From Neonectria sp. B-13 (Eukaryota > Ascomycota > Sordariomycetes > Hypocreales > Nectriaceae): DNA of 64,000 nucleotides. A program made the position numbers and the translations under genes. The DNA lies in assembly GCA_002682825.1 (NCBI GenBank), contig NOKP01000001.1:4405296-4469295 (forward strand), written 5' to 3'. Numbering within the stretch: the stretch's first letter is position 1; the number at the start of each line of letters is the position of its first letter. Below, one piece after another: positions 46,701-57,243 of the stretch. The notes under the pieces are model-generated. The model was not told the DNA's origin and searched no databases. It saw only the letters and a program-made list of their open reading frames with translations.

Positions 46701-49700
46701 CCAGCAGATACCGCTAAACTTGAGACTTCTGCCATTCTTGAGGCTCCCACCGAAACTGTCGATCGTTCACTGAAGACAGTAGAAGCCCCTGAACCTACCC
46801 CCAATGCTGTCACAGAGCCAGAGACAGATGCATTTGCCGGTGCTGAACCAGAAGTTGTGGTCACTTCTGAATTCAACAAGGTTGTCAAGCCCGAGCCGGA
46901 GACTCAGCTTCCAGAAGAGTCTACCTCAGAACGCGCCCGCGGGCTTGAAGCCGAGGGAAACGTTGTCACTGAACCGAGCCTTGAGGTTGTTCACGAGCTA
47001 GAGCCCGATGGTACCGAAGTCGTCGTGGAGCCCAAGCCAGAACTCAAGAAAGAGGAGCAGAAGGAGGAGGTAGAACCATTGTCCAAGAAGGACAAGAAAA
47101 AGAAGAAGAGCAAGAAGAAGGGCAAGGGCTCTATTGCTGACACCCCGGATGAAACCGCAACGCCCCTGGAACTTGAGAACTTGGTCACGCCTGACATTGG
47201 ACATTCTGCCCTTGCTTCACCAGCAGAAACTAGTGAATCAGCTGAGCCAATGGACTCTGCAGAACCTCTTGAGCAACCGAAGTCGGCTAAGATAACCGAC
47301 CCTGTGGAAGGCTCCGAGCTTGCGCATCCTGTAGATCCCGATGGTCTTGCTGAGCAAGAAAAGCAGATGGAAACCGCCAAACAAGTCGAATCCGGCCTGA
47401 CTCCTGAGCTCGCCAACATTCCTGCCCCTGCCCTTGAAACAACTCTAGAAACCGATACTCGCCTTAGCCAGGAACCTGAGCAAGCACAAGAGGACGAGCT
47501 AGTTCCCCCTGCATCTAAGAAAAACAAGAAGAAAAAGAAGAAGAGTAAGTCATCAGGCTCCGCTCTCGAGCCTGCGCTCGAGTCTGCGTCTGGGATCTCT
47601 CCTGATTCTTCTCTTCAACCTGTTCCTGAGTCTGTCACCGAGACTACGGAGTTCGCCAAAGAAACCGGAACTGCTTTTGAGCTTGAGCCCGAGCCTGTGC
47701 CCGAGACCTCTCTTGCTCCTTCTCTTGAACGAGATCATGCGCCAGTTTCCGAGACCGCAGAGCCTGGGGAAGAACATGGAGGCACTCTGGAGATTGCGCC
47801 CGAGCTTGCGCCTGAAGCCACTCCTGATTCTTTTTTAGAACCAGCTCTTACGTCTGTCCCCGAGACCGCGGAGCTTGATAACATACCATCATTCGAGGAG
47901 CAACAGCGAGACCGCGAAGGTAGCCCTACTTCGCCCAAGAGCCTCGAGGTCGACCATGGGAAGATGGCTGATTCTTCCCGAGAAGCCAAAGCGCCCATGG
48001 GGTCCGGCTCTGGCACTCTGAGCAATATAGAGCCGGTGGTCGCTGAAGTCCAACAAGAAATCGAAGCTGAGCTCCCAACTCAACCTCTTCCTGTGCCAGA
48101 GGATGCCGGGGACGAATATGCTGGTCTTTCCAAGAAGGAGAGGAAAAAGAGGATGAAGCAGAAGGCCAAGGCCGCCGCAGCCGCTGTTGAGGAAACACTC
48201 GAGCTAGCCAAAGAAGACATATCGCCCAAAGAAACTCTCCCCGTGCTACTTGAGGACGACAAAGCTGAGACCGCCGAGGTCAAGACTGGTGCCACTGAGG
48301 CATCATCGATACAAGCACTTGAACCTGTGGTAGAGACAAAACCAACACCAGAGATGCAGGTCGCCCCAGAGGCGGAAAAAACTTCAGAAGCGGAACTCCC
48401 TGGACAAGCAGAGCCAATATTCGTTCAAGAGGCCCAGTCTGAGACCAGTCCAGTGGCTGAAGCCGCTCCGGAGGCTGAGTCAATACGAGAGGCCGAAAGG
48501 ACGCCCGGGAACGTTGAACAGAAAGAGGCGAAGACCGAGCCGTATCTGGAGACTGTTGCAGCCCCAGAAGCCGGAGTTGAGCTTTCACCTGAACCTGAAC
48601 AGAAACAGGAGGACGAACATGATGCAAGCCTCTCCAAGACTCAAAAAAAGAAAAGGAAGAAGGAGAGGTTTACCGCTCTTGATCTTGGGGAGACGTCTCA
48701 GCCAGCAAAGGAACCTGTTCAGCCTCAATTTGTTGAAGAAGTTGTCGACTCGGTGGTTTCAATTGCCCAGAAAGCCCCAGCTACAAACCCTGTTGTTCCT
48801 AGAGAAGTCAAGACTGAAGCCGAACCCCAACCCGAACTCGAAGCGAAGGAAGAGAAACAGCCCTTGAGTCCGGGCCCTTTAGGAGAAAAGGAGGACAAGA
48901 CCGATAATTTTGACTTGGCCGAAACGTCGGAAATACTAGCGCTGGCCAACGACGAAGCTCAGACCTACGAGCCAGACCAAGGTGTTGAGGGGCTACCTGC
49001 TGAAGCAGTTGTTGAGGAGTCCAAGCCGCTTATCGAAACTCAGTTGGATAGGGGACAGAAGGTTCAAGAAAACACTCAAAGCATTGGAACTTCTAAGCAG
49101 GACAAGAAAAGGAAGAAGAAAGAGGCGAAGGCGAAGGAACTTGAAGAACAGGCTGGTGAATACCAGCCCTCTCTTACTTCGGAGCCAGCAGCTGAGCAGT
49201 CTGTAGAGGAATCTTCAATGGTCCCTCAAGCAGAGGCTCAAACCGAGCTCTTAGCGCCGAAGGAGGCTCCAGCAAACGTCACCCAACCTCTACTGGAGTC
49301 CCAAGCTGAAGCTCGGCCAGAGCACCAAGCCGAGATTCTACAACAGTCATCGGAATTGGATGCCACGTCTACGGCAAACATCCAATCAGAACCTCAGAAT
49401 GAGTCCGTAACTCCCCACGAGACAGAAGCAACCCTGCTTGAGCCACCATTAGAGCCCGAATCTCAACTTCAGCTTCAACCTCAGCTCGAGTCTCAGCCCG
49501 AGGCGAGATCCATGTCTGGACCCGAGCCTCAAGCAGAGAAGCAGGAGGATGACCTCTCAAGCCCCAATCTTTCCAAAAAAGACAAGAAGAAAAAGAAGAA
49601 AAAGAAGGGCAAAGGTACCGAATCCCAGCTTACCGAGAAAGCTGAGCCTGCAACGGAATTAAAGTCTCCTGTGGACTCCACTGAGCTATCGACGACACCA

Positions 49701-52700
49701 AATGAACACGAGCCTGCTCTCGAACCCACCGACCCTCCCAGAGATACAGGTGGTATTCTTGAGCTACCTGGGACGGCCACGGAACCAGAAGCCAGTGTTC
49801 TTCCTGAGAATGCTGAGTCTGCAAATGAGCCAGAAGCTGGTATTGAAGTATCTGAGACGCCCAAAGAGCTGGAGCCTGCTTCACAACCATCTGAACGCCC
49901 CAAAGAGTTACTCGCCATAGCCGAACAACTTGAGATGACAACAGAGCCAGAAGTTGATGTTCACCTGCAACAAGCTGAGCTTACGAAGGACCTAGAAGCA
50001 GTTGCTGAGCCGTCCGAGGAGGCAAGAGCTTTAGAGCCTGCTACTACTGCATTGACTGACCCCCCCAAGGAGCTAGCCTCTGTTCTGGAGCCAGTTGAGA
50101 CAAAAACGGAGCCAGAAACTGATGTCCACCCTGAACGGTTTGAGCCGGTGAAGGAGTCGGAACCTGCCGCTGAACCAACTGACAAAACCAGAGAACCTGA
50201 AGTTGGTTTAGAGTCAACCGAATCTGCCAAAGTTACAACCGCGCTAGATGCTGCAGCTGAGCCAAGTACGCTAGCTGAGACAACGAAAGAATCTCAAGTC
50301 AAACACCTTCCCGGTGCTGAGCCTGCGGCTAAGGAGCCGGAAGCTAACACTGAGCTATTCGAGACTGCCAAGGACCTCGAGCCTATTCCTGAGCCCGCTT
50401 CCGAGCCAGCAAAGGAACCAGAACCTGCAGAAGCTGCTATAATACCAATTGCGGAGACGGAAGCCGAGCCAGAAATGCCGAAGGACGACTTGTGGGGCGA
50501 AACCACGTCCAAGAAGGTCAAGAAAGCCAAAAAGAAGCAGCAGAAGGCCATGGTTACTGCACAAGCCGAGGAAGCTGGCGAGCAGACCGCCCAGCCTGAC
50601 GCTCCTCCAACACCCATGCAACTCGATGCTGAAGAAGCGGTCAACCAGATTTCCGCCGAAGCCGGGGACCCTGGTCTGGGGGACGACCACGTCTTAAACG
50701 ATCCACAACATCATGACCTGGCCCAGATGACCACCAAAGACCCGAATGAGTTTCGAGATATGAAGTCGGCGGCCGAAGCCGAAGATTCAAATATTCTCCC
50801 ACTCACGAACGCCGCAGCAGACCGACAAGCATCTACTTCCGATGCCGAGATCCCAGCCGACGCCTCCATGATCCAGCCAGAAGCACCCTCGTCTGATGTG
50901 TGGCCGGGAGCCTTGGTTGGAAAGCTCTCAAAGGACAAAAAGAACAGGAACAAGAAGGGCAATGCCGACACTCTGCCCGCGAATGTGCAGTCAAGCTTAC
51001 TGGCCGTCGACACGGCTCCCGCGAATGCTGTGATGGATGAAGATGTCCTCATGACCGAACCTGTGCCGCCGAACGAGGACACACCCACTCAAAGCATTCA
51101 AACCATTTCCGAAGTCCCCACGCAATCAACTTTTGGTTCCGTCGAACCAAAACAACCTCGGGAGCACTCCCCATCTCTACAACTGGATGTCAGTGAACCC
51201 ACCGACTCTCAAAAGGCGGAGGAAGTGGAACCAAGCTCAAAGAAAAATGATTCTGTCATCGAGAATTTTCAGCCAAGAGATGTTCTTCTTGAGGAAGCTG
51301 CCAACCCCGTTTCAAGACAGCCCGAGGGTGCTGTTCAAGAAGTTGGTGGGGATCAGCCTGCAGTTTCTGACGTTGTGGTACATCAAGAAAACCTTGTCGC
51401 AGACCTCCCAGACGACAGACTCCAGACAAAGATGTTTGTGAAGGACAAGAAGAAGAACAAGACAAAGAAGGCCAACTTCACCCAAGACCCCGTGGAGCCA
51501 ACAACAGAGCCCGCTTCCGAGGCTGGTCCTGCACCTCGAATCGAGCCTATGAAGTTCATTACTTCTACTCCTACCGATATTCTTCCTAAAGCACCTGTTA
51601 ATGATGTGCCCATCGAACTTGCACCAGTGGAATCTGCTTCCGTTGAGGTTGCATCTCTGGAGACTGCACCTGTCGAACACATTCCGATTCAAGAAACCTC
51701 GGTCCCGGATGTCCATATAGAAGAAGCTGTATCCAGGGACACTCCATTGGATGACATTTTCATTCAAGATACCCCAATGGAAACTGCTTCCTTTGATGTT
51801 GCCCCCCCTGCCAATGAGGCAGTCGCCGTCTCTTCACTAGACGAGCCTACCCAGGAACCTGATACTGGGACGTCTTCCAAGAGGTCCAAAAAGGAGAAGA
51901 AGAAGGCCAAGAAGCTTGCTCAGTCGTTAGAGCTTGCAGAAACTTCGCTCGCAGAGGCGACTCTCTCGGAGAAGCAAGCCGATGCCCCACTTCAGCAAGC
52001 GATGGAGGAGCCACTGCTCACCCCGAAACCTGAAGCACATCACCAAGAACCCACGCCTGACGTGGTAGCCGAAGCTGCCGAGTCGTTCCAAATCCTAGAA
52101 GCACACGCCTCTAGCCGAGAAACAACAGAGGCGGTAGAGCCAATATCCTCCGCTGGCAAAACCGATGCCGAATGGGCTTTGCCTGTCAAGAAGAAAGGCA
52201 AAAAGAGCAAGATTGGTAGCGCTTCGACGCTGATTTCTAATGTTGAACCGGATCTCTCAGCCGACAAGGAATTCGTTGCGGCATCTGCCGAGCCCCAACA
52301 GGCAATCGAAATCGACATTGGTCTTGAGCCCAGTTACAAGCTTGAGCAGAGTAGATCCATCGATGTTGTTGAGGTTTCCCAGTCACCAGAACCAACTGGG
52401 TCTCTGGAAAAGGATGATGAAGAGTGGGGGTTACCTCTTAAGAGAAAGGGCAAGAAATCGAAGAGGGTCTCAGCCGCAGAAGCTTCAGGCGCAGAAGATT
52501 CATCCGCCACGACAACATTTCAGGACATCCTTAGAGCTTCTCCCGATGATTCACTTGATATCGCAACCAAACCACCTAAGCAGGAGTCTGGAATGAAATC
52601 AATGGACGAACCCCACGGGGATATCGATCAGCACATACCTCGTGCTCTACCAGAGGATATGTCTCCCAATGTCACTGAGCATTCAACGTCACGCTCTGAG

Positions 52701-55700
52701 CGAAAGTTTGTGGATGTCGATGTCACCATGGAGGATGCTGACGAGCCAGCAATCCTTGCTCCGACCAAAGAGCATCTGGCATCACCTGACAAGACTTCAC
52801 GCAACATTTTTCTAGACAAGGAGGACGTATCCACTGCGATTCAGAGTGAACAGGCTCAGGAGCCTATTGCCATTCTTGAACGCAACCACGAACCAGAAGC
52901 TGCCGGTGACAAATCTAACGGCTCTTCCACTCCAAAGACCAAGAAGAAAAAGAAGGAGAGGAAGATGAGTTCAGCTCAAGTTCAACAGCAAACACCAGAG
53001 GCGACCCCGGAACCAGAAATCCAGACAACCGAGAGAGCCATGGTGACTGGGAAACTTACTACTTTTGGTGATGATGATACCCGCGATTTATCTGGTATGG
53101 CTATTCCCAGGGAGCGTGAGGCCGCGTATGAAGACTCCCCTCCGCCTTGGAGGAAATCTCCCGAGCCTCGAGATTTACCGGTGCAAGAGACTGCCAAACA
53201 TGGAAAGAAGAAGATCATGTCTAAGTCTATTGGTAACGTGGAGGGCTCAGGCCCTCAAGATGATGGACTTGATTTTGTGGATGATTGGATTGGGCCGCCG
53301 CCAGAACTCAAGGCTAGGAAAGAAACACCAATTCCAGCACCACAGGCCGACCGCGATCTGGTCACTGATACACCTTCAAGGGGTCGCAAGGGGCCCGGCA
53401 AGACCAAGTCACCACTGGGCGGCAAAGAAGAGACAGTAAGCGCTGGCGAGGTGGTCGTAGCAGTTGCGGCGGCCGCAACAGGGGTTGCTATTCTTTCCGA
53501 CAAGCTTGACAGCAAGAAGAGGAGTACAGACAAGAAGGGAGTGGAAGACGATGCACAAGTGAAGGAGCCTGCATTTGGACAGAGCTCGTTCCATGAGAGA
53601 AAGAAGCTGGATGCTAGGTTGGACGACATTTTCCGGAGCGGTGGTGGTGCGGAGGGAAAGAGAAGCAAGGAGAAGGGTAAAAGAGTGGAAAGCGACATCA
53701 TGAGTGGTGGAGATCAACCCAAGCCGACAAACAAAGAACTGGCTTCCGACACGAGCGATGATTTCTGGGGCTTCAGTAACCAGCTCAAAGAGACAAACAA
53801 GGGTACCAGACTGGAGTTCAAGGACAAGTTCCTGGACAGGAACGACAAGCTCGAAACACCAAGCAAGGTCACGACGCCTGAGAGGGCCTACGATAAGACA
53901 GGCGCTGTTAAGGAGTCAAAGCGGACTAAAGGCAAGGGCAAGGACAGAGAGGTGGGGGAGGTCAGGGACAAGTTCACCGAATCTGCAGGTGGATGGAAAG
54001 AGACATCTCGACAATTAGTAACCGATGAGATGGCGGAAAGCCCTGTGTTGGGACGAGGAGATGCAGGGTTGTATCGTTCAGTTCCCCAGGGTCTCCTTCG
54101 ACGAGGGTCCGATGTGGAGGATCCGGTGGGTGGACTTTTGAGGGAAGACAGCCGAACGCCAACCTCATTTGGGGACTTGGGGTCTGACCTGGGCGGCCTT
54201 CGACGGTCACCTGCTCGGGGTCTAGAGCCGGTACAAGAAGTGCCAGAGGCAGAGGCAGAGGGTTCCAGGAGGATGCGGAAGCAGCTGGATGTCAACCGGG
54301 ATAGTGGGTTCGCGGGAGACTCGCCAAACCCTCAGCGACGCAGCATGGGCCTTGTCGAGGAGCCGCAACGAGACAGCGGAGTACACACAGGAGACTGGAC
54401 GGATGGCGATGGTGATGGCCACGGCCAAGGCAGCGGCGCAGCGCGGGACCGCGCCGTGCGAGACCGCGCCGTGCTACAAACTCCGGAGCCGGAGAGACGA
54501 CTCCGGCGATCGCCGCGAGGAACGCCGGTGCTCCGAGAGCCGGCGGCACCAGCAGCGACGCCGGAGCCTGAGAAGAGGATGAGGCAACCCGGGTCATTGG
54601 CACCGAGAGCCACGGCGACGCCGGAGCCGGAGAAGAGAACGAAGCAATACGGAGCACTGGGAGCACTGGGTGCAGCAGCGGCCGTGGCCGGAGTGGCAGC
54701 AACAGCGGCAGCTGCGAGGTCAGCATCGTCAACACCACCTCGCAGCGTATCAGACAACCCGCCGCTCTCCCGCCAATCACAGCCATCGCCACGGCCGGAA
54801 GCCAGAGTGCGCCGATCCCTGTCTAACACCAGCCTCTCCCGCCGCCGCACGCCGGAGCCGCTCAAGTTGCGGCCTGAAAGCCCAGGCATCAACCGAACAT
54901 CAGGCACCCCCACTCCACCGCTCCGTCGGGTCGACAAGCGAATGAGCGGCGATCTACGGGCACTCCGTAACCAAAACAACACCACGCCCATTGCAAATGA
55001 AGGTCGTGTCCGCGCCAAGGACATGGCCGACGTCTATGTAAGTGCTACCCCTTCACCAGAATCGCCGGCATCACTGGCCTCGGCTCTCCCTTATCTCGAC
55101 TGCCCTGCCTATCTTTCTCTCGGCTGACTCTTTTCGCCCTCTAGGATGGCTTCGGCGAAGGCCGCATCGGCTCGCCCCGTTCACCGACACGGCCCCACAG
55201 CATGCGCCGAAGACAGAGCATGCAGGTCCTTGAGCTCGAGAACAAGGTCGACCAGCTCCTGGCCGAGAATCGCGCCCTTAGCGAAGCGCGCGCGTCGACT
55301 GAGACCGGCCTCGTCCAACGCGCCGCCACCACTCTAGCTGACCGCGACGCCGAGATCGATACCCTCAAGCAGTCGCTCAAGTTTCTCCAGAACGAAGTCT
55401 CCCGCCTGTCCGAGGTCAACGATGGCCTCGCCAGCGCCAATGCTGAGCTTGCCAACAAAGATGCCAACCGCCATGCTGACCTTGAGGCCCGCCATTCGAC
55501 TATTATCCGCGAACTCGACGAGGCTCGTGGCGCCCAAGGCCACTTCGACCAGACTCTCCAAGAAAAGGACGCCGAGATTGCAAGGTTACGCGAAGAGCTT
55601 GAGGCCGCCAAGGAAAAGATCCGTGATGCGCAGCGACAGATTCTCGAGTCCAAGGCCAAAGACCAACACTTCCTCAATATCCGCGACGAGGATCACTTCG

Positions 55701-56623
55701 ACCACCGCTGCCAACAGCTTTGCTCCCATGTTCAGCAATGGGTGCTCCGCTTCTCCAAATTTTCCGATATGCGCGCTTGCCGCCTGACCAGTGAGATTAA
55801 CGACGAGAAGACCATCGACCGATTAGACAATGCCGTCCTGGATGGCTCCGATGTCGATACCTACCTCAGAGATCGTGTCAAGCGACGAGACATCTTCATG
55901 TCCATGACAATGAACATGGTCTGGGAATTCGTCTTCACCCGCTATCTCTTCGGCATGGACCGAGAGCAGAGACAGAAGCTCAAGTCTCTTGAGAAGTTGC
56001 TGACCGAGGTCGGCCCACCGGAAGCGGTGCGTCAATGGCGTGCCGTGACCCTAACACTACTTGCAAGGCGCGATAGCTTCAAGCGCCAGCGTGACCTAGA
56101 TACCGAGGCCGTTGTTCAGGCTGTCTTCCAAGCCCTATGCAAGATCCTGCCTCCACCTGGAAACCTAGAGGACCAAATACAATCACAGCTACGCCGCGTC
56201 ATGAAGGAGGCCGTGGCCCTTTCTATTGAGATGCGTACACAAAAAGCTGAGTACATGATGCTGCCGCCTCTGCAGCCCGAGTACGACGCAGACGGCGAGC
56301 TCGCCGCCACAGTTCAATTCAATGCTTCGATGATGAACGAGCGCAGCGGCAGCGCTAAAACGACGAACGAGGACCTCGAGTCTCAAGGCGCCGTGGTTCG
56401 TGTCGTTCTTTTCCCCTTGGTCGTCAAGAAGGGAGACGACAATGGCCAGGGCGACGAAGAGATTGTCGTGTGTCCTGCACAAGTGCTCATCGCTCGCTCC
56501 AAGCTCTCTTATGGAGGCTCGAGTGAGGTCGGAGGCACATCCCTTGGTGCTCGCAGCCATATCAGCGTTGTGACGGAGCACATGGGACAGCCCGAGGCTG
56601 AGTACTTGGAGGGGGGGATTTGA
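31766..56623 (+). CDS. lah: Giant leashin (LAH) homologue, Woronin-body / septal-pore tether
   Basis: Exon 1 31766-55037 (with a 100-N gap at 41841-41940) and exon 2 55145-56623; intron 55038-55144 (GTAAGT to CTCTAG, phase 0). Real sequence encodes 8,216 residues plus the gap. In Neurospora LAH-1 binds Woronin bodies through the membrane protein WSC and ties them to the cell cortex, while LAH-2 is at the hyphal apex and septal pore; most species are reported to make one fused protein. Seen: N-terminal block, residues about 66-125 (LLDISRYKDTKQFGGILGTF, basic run, NSSSSSVNSDLAYGAGYI); Arg/Ser-rich region; conserved segment near 1158-1199 (GYADDVEFAATLAAGLKDTG); several Ala/Gly/Val patches; from about 37860 to 53000 Glu/Pro/Thr repeats with roughly 27 lysine islands; then the conserved C-terminus: VRAKDMADVYDGFGEGRIGS, a coiled coil (about 55205-55660) and a helical domain with an acidic end. 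Databases often label this family involucrin repeat protein. Homology of the ends is strong; the fused state is read directly from the ORF. Confidence 0.9.
32186..32269 (+). repeat. 21-bp coding repeat, 4 units (RRTSQEF heptapeptide)
   Basis: Encodes RRSSQEL, RRTSQEF, RRTSQEF and GRPSQEL inside the N-terminal part of leashin, a little after the conserved block. Ser/Thr next to Arg makes each unit a possible kinase site. Confidence 0.88.
32732..32875 (+). repeat. 36-bp coding repeat, 4 units
   Basis: Four 12-residue units of the form M-x-A-[YF]-R-P-S-[IT]-D-S-[AP]-S in leashin, with nearly identical DNA. Confidence 0.88.
33644..33823 (+). repeat. 60-bp coding repeat, 3 units
   Basis: Three 20-residue units in leashin: consensus [YDH]-K-H-H-G-[EK]-E-[IM]-x-x-E-[FY]-E-P-P-S-P-Y-V-S. 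The third unit is the most diverged. Confidence 0.85.
36635..36709 (+). repeat. 15-bp coding repeat, 5 units (LRDSP)
   Basis: Five near-identical CTTCGTGACAGCCCG units encode LRDSP five times within the Arg/Ser-rich part of leashin. The identical DNA suggests recent expansion. Confidence 0.93.
37860..38340 (+). repeat. About 37-residue coding repeat, 5 units
   Basis: Consensus EPV-x-A-DEPAKEVLQEPKMKDI followed by EDASEAE in leashin. Units 2-4 are closest to each other; the first and last are diverged. This marks the start of the Glu/Pro-rich linker. Confidence 0.8.
38740..39900 (+). repeat. Long acidic coding repeat, about 50-60 residues per unit
   Basis: Imperfect modules in leashin built from EELTREFVPEPLTTEPTE, a KEPATEDI-x-DAITD segment and a T-x-LxN(T/E)EPW linker. 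At least five units are visible; boundaries are approximate. Confidence 0.7.
40928..41047 (+). repeat. 24-bp coding repeat, 5 units (TTELAIEP)
   Basis: Five consecutive units encode TTELAIEP (the last ends in Ser), with almost no nucleotide divergence, followed by looser EPAVEPVVEP copies. Confidence 0.92.
41480..41677 (+). repeat. 18-bp coding repeat, 11 units (TTELEP)
   Basis: Eleven units of the form [TMV]-[TV]-E-[LP]-E-P in leashin. The array lies about 160 bp before the assembly gap and has nearly identical units, a likely cause of the assembly break. Confidence 0.9.
41841..41940. other. Assembly gap (100 N) inside leashin exon 1
   Basis: Exactly 100 N. The reading frame is positions congruent to 2 mod 3 before the gap and 0 mod 3 after it, with repeat-type coding on both sides (TERAVE before, AAESTVDVAE after). 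The break in frame is best explained by an arbitrary gap size; the true length should be a multiple of 3. Confidence 0.95.
43289..43456 (+). repeat. 15-bp coding repeat, about 11 units (EEPKA)
   Basis: Pentapeptide units EEPKI, EEPKA, EETKT and variants in leashin, alternating acidic and lysine residues, directly after a lysine island. Confidence 0.88.
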
Positions 56624-57243
56624 GAAACAAGATGATGATGACCGAACTGGGTCGTGCAGATTATGGCGAGTGTTTTGATTAGATATGACGACGGTCTACA
56701 GCGACGTTTTTTCCTTTTTGTCTGTTGGTTTTGGGCTATTGGGGTAGGGAACAAAAGGTTCATGATATCCTGGCTGATCTGATTTTTCCTTTATCTTACG
56801 GTTGGACTCCTTTTTTATTACTTGTATGTTACGGTGCGTCACGTGTGTTTGCTCATGTTGGAGTTTTTGGCTTGGTACATACACATGTTGTAATGAAATG
56901 TCGCATTTTTGTTTGTTCAATCATCATCGCCGGCCAGCTAGAGAGCTGTTTTATCAAAGCGAATACGGATACATAATAGATGATGCCTTACGTGTACGTG
57001 GGACCTCTTTGCATGTTGTTAAATCGAGAGGTCAGGTAGCTAGCGGGGTCTTGCTTGAGTTATTCAACCGACAACACCAGAACTAAGCATGGTAAATGAT
57101 TACAACATGGCTGCATACTGATATATAAATGCATCTATGGCTTTCGGTTCATCCGCAGCCCGCTCGTTTAACACTTGACGGATGGCCCCTTCTTTGCCCG
57201 TTCATGATTTCATGCTATTGTTCTGCCACATTTAGTTCGTCAA
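56624..57243. other. Convergent 3' intergenic region
   Basis: About 620 bp between the leashin stop and the stop of the minus-strand gene. AT-richer than the flanking coding DNA, as expected for two 3' UTRs. Nothing else recognised. Confidence 0.6.

Noticed and set aside
40687..49615. Poly-lysine runs as programmed frameshift or stall sites
   Set aside because: Runs are written mostly with AAG rather than long AAA stretches, and the downstream frame is the only open one, so no frameshift is needed.
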